From: Ricinus communis
Taxonomy: Eukaryota; Streptophyta; Magnoliopsida; Malpighiales; Euphorbiaceae
Assembly: GCF_019578655.1 (NCBI RefSeq)
Contig: NC_063263.1
Span: 14,197,001-14,261,000, forward strand
Length of the DNA: 64,000 bases
Direction: 5' to 3'
Shown: in pieces, positions 49,322 to 61,993 of the stretch
How positions within the stretch are numbered: the first letter of the stretch is position 1
How the letters are laid out: each line of letters opens with the position of its first letter
Translations under genes and position numbers: made by a program
The notes under the pieces: generated by a model
Seen by the model: the letters and a program-made list of their open reading frames with translations, nothing else
Databases searched by the model: none
Told to the model about the DNA's origin: nothing

Positions 49322-49361
49322 CACGTGCGCAAAAATCCAATAGCTTTTATTCAAGCACGTG
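49322..49361. promoter_or_regulatory. Pair of G-boxes upstream of the CYP94C gene
   Basis: CACGTG at 49322-49327 and at 49356-49361, the second inside the palindrome AGCACGTGCT. They lie about 130-175 nt upstream of the TATA box. G-boxes bind bHLH factors such as MYC2 and bZIPs; known CYP94 genes are jasmonate-induced. Confidence 0.7.
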
Positions 49362-52300
49362 CTCGTTGCCAAATCACTTACTACAACTACGGCGACTTGC
49401 GTTAGGTCCGACAAAAGTTGTCTCTTTTTCTGCCCCTACACACAGTAGTACAATATTTCCTTCTTTTCTATTTTTTAATTTAATATATTTTAATGTCGGC
49501 TTTGACGGCGAGTACTTATATATAGAGACGTATTATTAATTATTTATTTTAGTGTGAAAATAAGCTAAGCTGATTTAAATATGTCACTCTTAGGTCTAAT
49601 TAGGAGACAATAATATATTAATAATACATGTCGATTTGAACCTGAAATGGTTTAAATAAGCTCGGATGAATTAAATCTGAATAATATTAAAAACATTAAT
49701 TTTTTTAGAATTTTCATTTATTTTTGTTGCATAAATGAAAAAAAAAATATTAAACTATTTTTAAGTAAAATTTCTAAAAGAACTAAATGAAAATATATTA
49801 CAATTGGAATTAAAACAAACAAGCAAGTTTTTTTAAAATAATTTTTTTAATGCATATTAAAATATGAAAAATAAAAATAAAATTTATCTTTTAAATTCTA
49901 TAATATGATGCATTTAATATAATATTATAAATAAATTCATTACATCGAATATTTATTTTGTTAAATTTAATTTAATTTTTTATAAATTTAAAAATAAAAT
50001 TTAATCGAATAATTTTAAATATAAAAAATAATCTATAATTTTTATATAATTTAGCTATAAGTAAAAATATATTATTTATCGAATATTTATAGATAGATAT
50101 ATATGATAAATCAGAGCCGCATAAACATACACGTCATTATGAGGTAGCCTTCCAACGTTGGGAGGACCTCATAAATAAGTATGTGAGTATACATATTCAT
50201 TATGTTTAAATCCAAGAAAATTATTTTGCAAAACAGTGAACCTAGAAAATGATGAGGCGAAGGAAGTAAGCAAATTCTAATTTGGATTAAACCGCCGCTA
50301 TAAGCACCTCAATTTTTCCACACCGTACTATTTTATGTTACAATTAACTTTCATTCCACCTTCCATATCACTACGTACACTTTGAAAATGACTTCTATAA
50401 ATAATATTTTTGACCCATTTGATTTGAGCATTTTAAACAATTCATTATCAAAGTTAATATGGTTAGTTAAGGTAAATTATAATAAAAAAATATTAAATAT
50501 TTAATCTGTAATTAAATAGTTATTAAATTTTAATTATAATAGTTTTTTTCGATATATTTAGATGATAAATTAATATGTATATAAATTATAAATAAATATT
50601 TAAAAGATAATTGACTTTTGTTAATTTGTTAAAGGAAAAATTAAAAGATGATACATAATTGATGAATGAATTCAGAGGTTTTGGTCTTAAATGTTTAAGG
50701 ATAAGGTATTATTTATATTTTTAAATTTTGATTATTTATATTAAATATTTTAATTTTTAATTTAATTTAATAATATTTAAATTTATTTTAAAATATTTTT
50801 AATATGTATTTTCATATAACGTATTGACATATATTGTATAAAAATATTTAAATATTAAAAAAATATATATTATACTGATATAAATTTAGATGTTTATCGA
50901 AGACTTTCTTGAATTGCAAAGAACGCGTTTCTACGACTGGGATGCACTGCTGCATTAGGAAGCCAGGTATTGTGGGCATACATCGCCGATAATAGTGGTG
51001 CATTGAACAGAATTTTTAGAATAACGGTGTTCATTTTATTTTAATTATTTTTTATTGAATCTTATAAAATAACTGATTTTCCACTTTAAAAATATTGTCA
51101 AATGTTAATAATTAATCAAGACATGCTCAATTTCCCAACAATAATTTGAATCCAATTATTAGCAATAGCTAAAATTAGGTTAAATGGATCTACCCATCAC
51201 ACTATAATTATTTTTCTTAATATTATTTTATATATAAATTAAGTAGAAGCATATAAAAGTTTAAAAAAAGGAACTCAAAATTTTTATAAATTAAATCCCT
51301 CAAACAACAAATAATACAACTTAATAATGAGAATATGCTTCAAATTCGATTTTAATTTAAAAAAGAGTTATAATACATAAAGAAATTACTTTCTTTTAAA
51401 TATATATATAAATAATTTTTAAATCTGACAATTGATATACACCATTTAAATTTTATATATTACACTATTTACGCATTAATATTTAAAAATCATAATTTTA
51501 TATTTTATATTTTATACTTTTATACTAAAATAATTTTCTATTTATACTAGATTTAGTTAAATATTATTAATCCATTGATTTTTTTGTCTAAAATATAAAT
51601 TATTCTGATATTTTATTTATTACACTAGAATTTTTTTGTATTTTGAAAGTCCATAAGTTAAATAATTAAATTAATATAAGATATAATTCTAATTTTAATT
51701 TTTTTTATGAAGATTATAATTTTAGTGTATAACAAAATTAATAATAAAAATTATATTTATTTTCTAGATTGTAGATGTCATTATTGGTCAAACTTTGATT
51801 TTCAAAAATTTATCATAAATATAATTAATATAACAACACACAGATATATCTATACATCTATATACACACATTAATTCAGAAAAATGTTTCTTTTTTTCTA
51901 TGAAATGGAATAATATAGAGCCCAAAAAATTAAAATTTTAAATTAAATTAGCTGAAAAAAGTTATAAAAAAGCCAAATGAAATCTTATTCCTTATTTCTT
52001 TTTTCTTATTCTTATTCTTCTCAAAATTTATTCTCTGGTGGACATCGAACTCTAACTCTGGCATGGAGGATGGCCTGGAAGAGGTTGATCTTAAATATAT
52101 GTGTGTTTTGAACATGTAAGAAAGATTAAATTAGTTAATTTAAGATAAAATACTTTAGATCATTCTGCGAACTTGCATGAAGCACGATTGGGATGTCGGG
52201 CGCATGGTTTTTATTTGTTTATATCTGTTCCACTGTCTGCTACGAGCATGGCCCCAGCCAGCATCCACACTTTCTTTCTATCTACTTTTCTAATAAGATA

Positions 52301-55300
52301 ACATTGAAATTCTTTTGGATTAAGATTAGTTTCGAGCCTATGAAGAATGTTGATTTTGTGGGCATTCTATTGAATTTAGAAGCATAAACAGTAAAACTAT
52401 ACTAATTATACAAATTATGATATACAGATTGATAAAATGTGAACACCTGCTTTCTAAGATGGTTTCACTTTACTGCTAAATTAAAACAATATATATTCTT
52501 AGAAGAGAGAAAGTGCTATACAATTCATATATGTTTGTTTATTGGTAAATTGGGCTTTAGGTGCATTCCTGCCTTAAATAACAGTCACTTAGCCACTAGC
52601 TTATTAAGAACTTACTATAGATTGAGAAAGTAAGATAGTTTTTCTTTTTGGGATTTTCAGTTTTGGGGTTACTTGTTTAACCAACCCTCTACCCTTTTTC
52701 TTTTTTTCTTTTTTTAGTTTTCATTAAAAGGGTAAAAATATGAGGATAATTGTCCCAATCTAAAAGTTGGAAAAAGACCACAATAAAATGGAACCATTTT
52801 CTTCCCATCTCCGTATGTTGTTTGTCTATGATGTTTAACATCTAACATTGATACTATATATACCAAAGCATTAATTATCCTCTTTTGCATATTTTCCATG
52901 TGTTATATCCACGTTTTAAATAAGACTGGAAATTTCTTTGCTTGGTATGTAACACAAACAGAAGCTTGGAATAGATAAAGGAAAAGAGACTCTCCATCCA
53001 CTAATTGTAATTCTCTCTACATGATGTGGGTCCATTAAATTATGTGTGTGTGTATATATATGTATATGGTCCCCCTGTACCTTGTTTCTTGCAAATTGGT
53101 CATCCATGTGCAACTTTACCAAGTTGAAAATGACTATCATATATACGTTACATTTGTGTGTTAACTTGTCAACAGTTGGTATGGTTTTTTTTAAACTATA
53201 TTTAGGAGAAAAAAAGAAAAGAAAGAAAGAAATATATGGTGGCTGCAGTTTCACTAATGAAGTATCATAATTTTAGTACAAAAAACCCCAAAAGAGAAAA
53301 ACTCGTATGTTAAAGTTCCATTATCGAACGTCTATCGACACTTTTCATTGAAAGTAATTTCTGTTATTAGGACATTATTCAATAATTACATTTTCGGATT
53401 GAATAAATTTTTAAAATAATTAAAAAATTAATATCGGCATCGGGTAAGATAGACATGTATGCATTTGCACTTCAAACTCTGATAAGTATTTATACGCATA
53501 TAGAATAAGTAGATTTTCATATTGAATCGTTCTTTGACAGGAAGACACAAGAAGAAAGAGATTTATGAATTTGAACTTGGTTAAAAAAGAAAAGAGAAGG
53601 GGGGAATGGTAGAGTTTGAACAGAAAATAGCAGGCAGAAGACAGGGAATGTCACAGCCGACTCAATAAAGAGTTTGATGTCCCAATGTTGTCCTGATAAT
53701 TTGGTACCATTTTGATTTGGAAGTTTGGGACCTCTGTCGACAAGCCTGCCTTAACATGCACATATAGCTGTTTCTAATTACTATTCCTACCTATATCTCA
53801 TTTTATTCGTTGTTTTTTTTTCTTTTCCTTTTTTTCTCCAATATTCTCTTTTAAAGCTGCAATGGGTGCATAATAGTGCCAAACTCCATTATTGAATTGG
53901 GATTTTTATGTGTGTACGTATAGATTGTTTATGCTCTAATAATAACCCTTTTCAAATTCTGAGTATTCATGTGAATTGGGAGTTTTCTGCTTTTATTTGA
54001 TGGTGAAAGGACTTGCTTGAATCTACATGTTTATAACTTTATTAATATGAATGGTTCTTAGAGAAGTTTTAGGTGAACAAAATCTTGAACAAACCGGACT
54101 GAACTAATAATTCAGTTTAGGTTTGGTTTATTCTTTTTAGAAACTGAATTTCGATTTAGTTTCTAAATTTGAAAATTTGATTTTGATTAAATAAAACTGC
54201 AACCGCCAATCTTTTAATTTACTAATAAAAATATTGGATATATCTATTTTTTTCTATACTAAATTTTATATAATTTGTTATTCAGTTTAAATTTTTTTAA
54301 TCAAATCTCGTATTCGATCTAATTCAACTTATATTTATAAAAAAATTTATTAATTCAATTCAGTTAATTTAATTAAATTTAGAATTTAATTCAGGCCGGT
54401 TCATACTTACAATAATTAATTCCATTATTCAATAAGCTTGATTATTGAATCCTCACTCTAGGTAAGAAGGGACTATAGGCCCCAAACCTTCTATGAAGCA
54501 CACCTTAGTTTTCATATGAGTGTTAAATCCTACATTATTAGTTCACATGAAAAGCATATTAAAACTTTTTGAGTAATATTTAGAACTATACATTCTTATA
54601 AAATAAATCATTGCCCACATCAAGCATGGATGTGCCCTAGGTTTCCAAATCACCAAATTGCTGATCTAATGAGTATATACGACACAAGTAGATGTCATTT
54701 TGATAGATACTTACATGCATATAATATCTTCATCTCCTCCATCATCCCTACAGTTGAGAGGCCTGAATCATGTTTACCATATGCTATAAACAAAAATTAA
54801 TATCACATCTGCCTATAAAATATAATCCAGCAACTAATAATTATTACTATATGGGGACTACATATTGTCCTTCTTCTTCTTCTTTTTTAGGTTACTCTAT
54901 TTTTTTAATTTTTATTATTTTGATATTTGAATTTTTGTTTTTTTTCATTTAATTGGGTGTCTGAATTTAATAAAAATATGTCAAGTCAATAATGGTTCTG
55001 AAGCAATTTACTTAGCTAAAATACCCTCTTTTCTTCCCTAAGAGTTCAAAATTGAGACACTTAGTTGAAAAAGAAAGTCTATACAAATATTAGAATAGCA
55101 AAAAGTTGAAAACAGAAAAACCATTTATGCAAAATCTACCTTCTCTTTATATCTTACTCGTTTTCTTCGAATATGCCATTCAGTACAGTACTGCAAATTA
55201 AATTAGCCATTAAAATCATGCTAAAGACCTGAAAATGAAATGTAACAAGAAACTGGTCTTATTTTTTTGGTTGCTTGATGATATGGTGCAGTATTTACGT

Positions 55301-56621
55301 AGGCATATTACAGCATTAGTAGTCTAAATTTGCCATCACATCCAAAATATCTAGACCACCTGCCCCACTGCTCTCCCTCTTTTTAAAAGCCCCCAAAAAC
55401 AGAATCTATATATTATTAGAATTTAAGATCTATACCTGAAATTTTAGGTCATGTAGACATGGACCACCCAAAACTATTTCACTCTGTGTATACACATATG
55501 AACTATACACTTTTTGCATAAATAGAGAATTAAAGCATCAATTCCTTATGTTGAGAGCTAGCTGTTCGAGACTGGCAATTAATGGACAAGCTAGCTAGCT
55601 TTGTTTGGTCCACTGACAACGTAGGTCTCAATTTGGGTGGTACTTTTCTGGGTCATTTTCTCTGCAGTAGGGCATCACTGCACCATGATTTTTATTAGGT
55701 TGATATACTTGAACAGTCATACTATGCTATCTGTTTTAAACCGTATTTCGATTCATTTATTGATTTAGACCTCTTAACTAAGAACCCAACTCTAATTCTT
55801 TGATCTTGCAAGTTTTGCAAATTTAATTCATAGATTCTACAACCATTTTAATGTTTTAAGAGGCAAGAAAGATCTTCGAATGTAATCCTTTAGAATCTTA
55901 ACAACTTTAGTTTGTTGAATGTTCATATTGGATATTGGACGAACGCATGCATATTGAAATCTAAACTTTTCCTGTTCTTACATCTAAACCAATAATTAGC
56001 ATTGCAAGTTTGAACCATTTTATCTTTACTTGTAATTTAAAAAAAAAACTATAAATTTGAAAAAAATAACTTAAAAATGTACCAACTACCTTTGTAGAGT
56101 CATATTCTTAATAGATTCAATTTATTATGTCATTTACAGAAAAAGAAATAACTGTATAATGATATGTAATTTTATTTACTAATTCTTACATTTTTATGAG
56201 TTGAATCATCTATTACCTCTCTCATAAAAAAAAATCATCCAATAAAAATATGTAAATTAATAAATAGTATAATGTGTCACTAAGCAATTAATTATTTGTG
56301 CAAATAATGTGGTGGATTAGTTAATTTTTAAAAACCTCATTATTTCGAATACTAATGCAATATACCTTATCAGAGATACCAAATTATTTTATTCATTATT
56401 TGTGCAAATAATATGGTGGATTAGTTCATTATTAAAACCTCATTGTTTTAAATCCATATCAGAAATACCAAATTATTTTGTACTTGGAGAGTAACAATAC
56501 ATAGCTTTATTAATGGTTAATTAAATAATTAATGGTAAAGTTGCTATAGAAACTAATTAAAGTAAAAGACGTAATATGTACATAAAAGAAAAAAAAAAGT
56601 AAAAGACGTACAAGTCCAAAT
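49362..56621. other. Long gene-free AT-rich region
   Basis: About 7 kb. No coding region, RNA gene or clear transposon could be supported on either strand; short open frames show no motifs. 56260-56490 contains an imperfect direct repeat (TTATTTGTGCAAATAAT.TGGTGGATTAGTT at about 56291 and 56397). Confidence 0.5.
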
Positions 56622-56629
56622 CTCCCACT

Positions 56630-56640
56630 TGGTATCAGAG
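56630..56640 (+). other. Caulimovirid tRNA-Met primer-binding site
   Basis: TGGTATCAGAG, complementary to the 3' end of initiator tRNA-Met, 34 nt before the first viral start codon. It marks base 1 of the conventional caulimovirid map. Confidence 0.88.
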
Positions 56641-56674
56641 TATTGGTGATTGAAGAAGAGAAACCCTAAATATC

Positions 56675-58045
56675 ATGTCTACAGAAATTACCTCACATAC
56701 TTCTACTCTTCAATTATCTCCCTCTTGTAAGAAAATCATATCTAACAAAATAGACCATCTAGTTGAGATCTCCCATATCCCTGATAACATACAGATAGAA
56801 GATACTTTGGTACCTATCATCAACCCTTACAACATATTCAAGAAACAGAACTTTGTCAGAAAAACCTTTAACCAAATCATCCACAAAAAACCCCTCACCA
56901 TAAAAGAATATGTTCAATTTTCATCACTTTCTCAGTGTTCACTTACTGCTACTTCTCAAGAGCAGCATGTTACTTTAGAAATTCCCACCTCTTTCATAGA
57001 ACAATGGCGGAAACAAGGCTACTCTCATCTCCATCTTGGAGCTGTGCGACTTGTTCTTTCCTATCATGGAAGGATGGGATTGCCTGTTACAGCACGGATG
57101 TCGCTTCTGGACACTCGTTATCTCAAGTACGAGCATGCAGTGATTGGGACAATAGTCACAACACTTAACACTGGTAGTGTTATTTTGACTTTCTTCCTAA
57201 ACTTTAACCTCTCTCTGAATGATCCTTATCTATCCACTGCCTTGAAAGTACAAGTCCAAATCACGGGAGCTAGTCAAGTTGAAAATGCTCTCTCAGCGAC
57301 TCTTCACCATCAGATCGTTTATCGATTACAGGATCATGCACTTAACTTGCAGATCCCAGGCTTTCAAGCCTCATCTGATGCTTTGTACATCATGGATGAT
57401 TCTGGTCAAACCCCTACAATAGTTCAAGCTTCTCGACAGCTTGAAAAGGAAGATCTACAGAAACTAATTCCTATTGAATGGGTAACAAATTATGAGAAGC
57501 TTCAAGCATCTCAATCAAAACCAGTACAAGCCACAGATCCCCTCTTTATTCAGCAAAAGGATGGGACTGTTAAGACGGTCTTTACAAGAACTGAGGAATC
57601 TTCCTCAGCACCATCAATTTTCCAAGCATCAATGATACAACCTGTATCACGGTCTAGGGAGAAGATCCCTACTCACTCCTTTCAAGCATCTGGCAACCAG
57701 ATCTATGCTGCACAAGTCAGAGGACACTTTGTCTGGGATGTAGCCCCAGAAATGTGCAAGCCAGAATGCCTATGTAATGATGATATGGATTATACGAACC
57801 AAGATCCACAGAAGAATCCAAAGAAGATGTCTTTGGATACTTCTTGTTCAGAGATTCATCCTAAGCCAGATGATCGGGATCCAGATGGTTCTCAGAGGAA
57901 AAATAAAAAGCCACTACCAATGTTCGATGAGGCAATTGAGTTTCTTGCCAAAGAAGGAAAAACAGTCATTGACGTTTCTTATGATGAGTTCAAGGAAATT
58001 ATGGCACAACTCAATATTGAATATGGCAAACCCCTTCTGACTTGA
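56675..58045 (+). CDS. Endogenous caulimovirid movement protein (30K superfamily)
   Basis: Plasmodesmal movement protein of a pararetrovirus, here part of an integrated copy. The 456-codon frame is uninterrupted. Residues about 95-230 form the 30K-type core: HLGAVRLVLSYHGRMGLPVT, then LLDTRYL with D146, and LNTGSVILTFF. The C-terminal third is hydrophilic and ends in an acidic stretch (ExLAKEGKTVIDVSYDEF-like). The frame closes at 58045, but sense-looking viral sequence continues in a different frame and rejoins the next open frame only after further shifts. It was therefore probably once part of a longer polyprotein. The remarkable point is the absence of stops here when the protease-RT part has six. 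Confidence 0.85.
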   Translation: MSTEITSHTSTLQLSPSCKKIISNKIDHLVEISHIPDNIQIEDTLVPIINPYNIFKKQNFVRKTFNQIIHKKPLTIKEYVQFSSLSQCSLTATSQEQHVTLEIPTSFIEQWRKQGYSHLHLGAVRLVLSYHGRMGLPVTARMSLLDTRYLKYEHAVIGTIVTTLNTGSVILTFFLNFNLSLNDPYLSTALKVQVQITGASQVENALSATLHHQIVYRLQDHALNLQIPGFQASSDALYIMDDSGQTPTIVQASRQLEKEDLQKLIPIEWVTNYEKLQASQSKPVQATDPLFIQQKDGTVKTVFTRTEESSSAPSIFQASMIQPVSRSREKIPTHSFQASGNQIYAAQVRGHFVWDVAPEMCKPECLCNDDMDYTNQDPQKNPKKMSLDTSCSEIHPKPDDRDPDGSQRKNKKPLPMFDEAIEFLAKEGKTVIDVSYDEFKEIMAQLNIEYGKPLLT

Positions 58046-58133
58046 GCGGAGATTGGTCGGATCCAAAGGTTTATAGGTACGGAAACCCGTCGATTTAGTA
58101 CAGGAGGTACAAAACGTTGGGCCAGGTATAACA

Positions 58134-58775
58134 ATGCCACGAACTTTTGGACCTACTTCATCTCTGTCACCTGTATCAGCGGTACAACCCTTAGTTCAAG
58201 AATATTTCATGTTACAACCAGAGGATTTCCCTCCCTTGGGAAAAATAGAGAACAAAAGATCTAAAATCCTTCCTACACGGATTTCACCCTCTGGAAACTT
58301 AGAATCGCTGACACCCCCTGAAGAAGTACTCAACTGGCAAACATCTAATTCTATTGTCCAAAACACTTATTTGAAGAAGATAGATGGAAAATTGGATCAA
58401 GCACTACACTTAGTTCAAAACATAGATCACAAGCTAGATATTTTTTCACAAGAAGTCCTACAACTATACTCATCCCTGACAGCAAAGTATCAAGCTTTGG
58501 ACAAAGAACTCCGGATACCTCAGCCGATCACCCCCTCTTTTATACAAAAGCAAAAGGAGATTTTCCGGCTGAAGAAGCAGATAGATCAAATTGAAAATGA
58601 TCTCCGGAAAAACCAGTCTGCTGCAATTCCAACTTTCATATCAGCAGCTTCAACCTCATCGGCTATTGCTCCTTCGTACTTTTCTTCTTTCCCTTTTCTT
58701 TCACAACCAGAACAACCACAAGAAACCCTTTATCAGCCCTTTAGCACATTCTCTCACCTTTACCCAAAAAATTAA
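58134..58775 (+). pseudogene. Endogenous caulimovirid coiled-coil segment between movement and coat proteins
   Basis: A 213-codon frame. Residues about 70-165 look like a helical coiled coil (IDGKLDQALHLVQNIDHKL and, later, KEIFRLKKQIDQIENDLRK); the end is Ser/Pro/Gln-rich. This position and character fit the segment between movement and coat domains in polyprotein-type caulimovirids; function there is not known to me. In-frame viral sequence extends upstream of the first ATG to about 58091, and downstream coding continues in another frame after 58775. It is a fragment of a broken polyprotein, not a stand-alone gene. Confidence 0.65.
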
Positions 58776-59822
58776 GAAACCCAGCAAAAGAAAACCTCTC
58801 CTCCTCTAGCCTCTAAAGACAAACTTTCAGAGCAATCTCTCATCAGTCCGTATGATTCAGAATCCTTTTCAGATCCTCATGAACACTTCTGCTACTGATC
58901 CCAGTCCAGAAATAGCGGAACCTGAAGATGAGGATGCTCAGTCATTCTTTGCTCCCACTGGAGCTCCAAACCCAAGGTCAAAACCAGCTAGCACAGGACC
59001 TTGGTTCACTTTTGATGACTTACCACCATCAAAATGGAAGGATAAGCTTTCTGAATTCTTGGCATGGATTGATCTTCAGATGACCCTTGAAGGGGCCACA
59101 CTCAAAAAAGTCCTTGCCGAATTTGTCACAAGGTTTACCTGGGAAGCTTAAGAGATTGGTTTCGACTGAATACACTAGGCTTCAATTTGTCACTCTGCAA
59201 CTCCATCAGCAGCAGTAACGATCCTCCATAACCAGTTCCTTGGAAGTTATGACCTTGTCATATGACAACAGAAACAAGAGTTCTTTGATCGAAAATGCTG
59301 TTCATTAAAAATAAAGGATCTGGAAAAGCACTATTCGGCTATGTCCAAGCTCTACTATGTCATTGGAGGACATGATGGTGACGATACACTAAAGTATACC
59401 TTCATCACCTCTCTGCCAGATGAAATACAACCTGAGGTTAACAATATGATTGCGGCTACAAAGAGACCAGTCACCTCTATTACACTTGGCGAAATCTAGC
59501 AATTCACACTCTCTTCCATTAAGAGACTGTGTGATCAATAAAAGTTATTCAAAAGGTTATCTCAAAGGGACTTGATAGTCCAAAAGGCTTGCAACAAGAA
59601 CCACCTCAAGATTAAGTGCAAAGCCGCCAATCATAAGAAGAAATCTGGACATCATTTCCAAGAATACACGCGCAGCAACAAGAAGTTCAGTAAAAAGAAT
59701 CCAAAGAGATTCAAATACTTCCGTAAAAAACGGAACCAGGGGTACAAGTCTGACAGATGTTTCATCTGCAAAAGAAAGGGACATTATGCAAAAAATTGTC
59801 CTAGAAATCCAGAAAAGTCAGC
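58776..59822 (+). pseudogene. Endogenous caulimovirid coat protein region with zinc knuckle, broken
   Basis: Frames at 58852-59151, then a shifted frame from about 59145 to 59540, then 59572-59862 together cover the coat domain. The first has an acidic stretch and the segment WFTFDDLPPSKWKDKLSEF. The middle contains in-frame stops (for example near 59210 and 59499). The last is strongly basic (KKNPKRFKYFRKKR) and ends in the CCHC zinc knuckle CFICKRKGHYAKNC (59758-59799), the nucleic-acid-binding motif of caulimovirid coat proteins. At least two frameshifts and several stops are present. Confidence 0.8.
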
Positions 59823-61802
59823 ATGTCTTTATCTCTTGCAGACTCTTTTGAAGCGGAGATAGAATCTCTACTTTCAGAGCAAGAAGATCTTACCCCAGAA
59901 AGCTTATTTGGGTTAGAAATAGAATTCTCAGACTCCACAGAGTCCTCACAAGAATCTTCTTCAGACTTAGACGATAGCGAAATACCAATCTTGATGATTG
60001 GTCTGCATGAAGAAAGTCAAGAGAATATTTTGGAAGATGTAATACAATATCCTCTCTCTCCAACCCTACTATCTTCTTTCTTTGTTTCTTCTCCACCTCC
60101 TGAAACTTTTCACTTTACTACAAAACCTCCCCCAGTTCCATATATTCCCATACAGATACTATCTTCAAAATACTCCAAGCCTGTACCAGTAATAGCTTTC
60201 TTTGACACTGGAGCACAAAGAAGCATGATGAACCCAATGGTTCTCCCATCAGAGTATTGGAAGCCCCATGATTAGTTCTTCAGGGCAGCCAATGGTCAAA
60301 CCTTCAAAACCACTCTGATCACAAGACAGAAGATCGGAATACAGTTCTTTCCTGATTGCGTTGTATGGACGCACATCATTGGTTCAGATCTTCTAAACAA
60401 GGATATCCTGATAGGATTTGATGTTTATCACCAAGCTCAAAAGCTCTAAATTCTTCCAACTGGCATAAAGTTCAAGAGACAGTTTCGGCCATACACTGAA
60501 ACTTCAAATCTGTTTTCTGTGACGGATACTATTCCACCATTCCTTCCATACACAGAAAAGTTCCTTCAGTTCTGTCCGAAATCTCATTCACATTTTCAAC
60601 ATCCTCTTCCTCTGTGGAAAAATTCACAATTCTATATCAGCCTCCCCTTCAAACTTAATGAAGACATTAACCCTACTAAAGCCACACACATGGGAATGTC
60701 TCCCACAGACCTAGCCCTTGCCTCGATCGGGAATGCCCGACACGAAGGTCTAATTGAACCCACTACTTCACAATGGGCTTGCCAAGTCTTTTATGTGGAA
60801 AAAATGTCTGAAAGGATCCGAGGAAAGAAGAGGCTTGTCATAGACTACAAGCCCTTAAACCATTTCCTTCAAGACAACAAATTTCCTCTCCCTCGGATCT
60901 CAAATCTCAAGGTCCACATCCAAAAGGCCTAATACTATTCCAAATTTGACCTAAAGGCGGGCTTTTGGCAACTCGGTATCTAGCCCACAGAGAGATACAA
61001 GACTGCATTTTGTATCCCTAATGCCCAATACCAGTGGACTGTTATGCCCTTTGGGCTCAAGACGGCCCCATCTCAATTCCAGAAGACAATGATTGAGATT
61101 TTTGGGCCTATCCTTTACTCTTCTTTGATCTACATCGATGACATCCTTCTATTCTCAGAAACAGCAGAGGACCATCACCAACTGTTACAATAGTTCCTTG
61201 CCATCATCCAGAAATATGGCATTATGCTGTCAGAAAAGAAGAGCACTATGGGCCAACGAGAAATTGAATTTCTCGGAATGCATTTCAAGAATAGCCAGTA
61301 CACATATGGTCCCCACCTGACAAAGGAACTTGATAATTTTCCAGAAGGGAATTTATCAGTAAAATAAATTCAACAGTTCCTTGGAATCCTGAACTATGTT
61401 CGAGAGGCCATTCCACACCTGTCTAGTTACACGTGCCACTTCTCAAAGATGCTCAAGAAGAACCCTCCTCCATGGGGAGCGGAACAAACAACAGCTGTCA
61501 AAAAATTAAAAGAGCTGGCTCACAATCCGCCACCTCTTACAATCCCATCAGCAGGAGAACTTATTCTCCAAACAGATGCATCTGACTATGCATGGGGGGC
61601 CATCCTCCTAGAAAAGCTCCATGACAAGGAACAATTATGTGGATATGCATCGGGTCAGTTTTCCTCTTCAGAAAAACATTATCACACGACCTACAAGGAA
61701 ATTTTGGCGGTCAAGTACGGGATAAAAAAGTTTGAATTCTTCCCGATTGACAAAGACTTCCCCGGTTCGGATGGACAACTCTTCCTTCCCAAAGATTCTT
61801 GA
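59823..61802 (+). pseudogene. Endogenous caulimovirid protease, reverse transcriptase and RNase H, with six internal stops
   Basis: One reading frame spans the whole interval, with in-frame stops at 60273 (TAG), 60447 (TAA), 60930 (TAA), 60981 (TAG), 61191 (TAG) and 61365 (TAA). The pepsin-type protease motif DTGA is at 60204-60215. RT motifs follow: KKRLVIDYKPLN, FDLKAGFWQL, MPFGLKTAPSQFQ and the catalytic YIDD at 61131-61142. RNase H begins at about 61560 with LQTDASDYAWGAILLE and continues with SEKHYHTTYKEILAV. A one-base frameshift near 61760 throws the RNase H end into another frame (recognisable HIKGIRNLILDFLSR before 61925). An acidic Ser/Glu/Asp-rich region (59870-60060) precedes the protease. 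Confidence 0.9.
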
Positions 61803-61993
61803 ATCCAACCGGAAGACCTTGCACGAGCCCCAACTATTGCGATTAAAATCATGGTTCGACAGGGTATGACTTTAAGGTTGAGCATATAAAAGGGATAAGA
61901 AACCTAATCCTGGATTTCTTATCCAGACTTTCCAAACCTCAGAATCAGCCTATAGTCCTTCTCACCTCTACAATAAATCTTCCCATAATCTTT

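Noticed and set aside
49362..56621. Possible RNA genes (tRNA, miRNA) in the long spacer
   Set aside because: No tRNA A/B boxes and no match to the common plant miRNA sequences I know were seen; no CRISPR-like array exists anywhere in the window.
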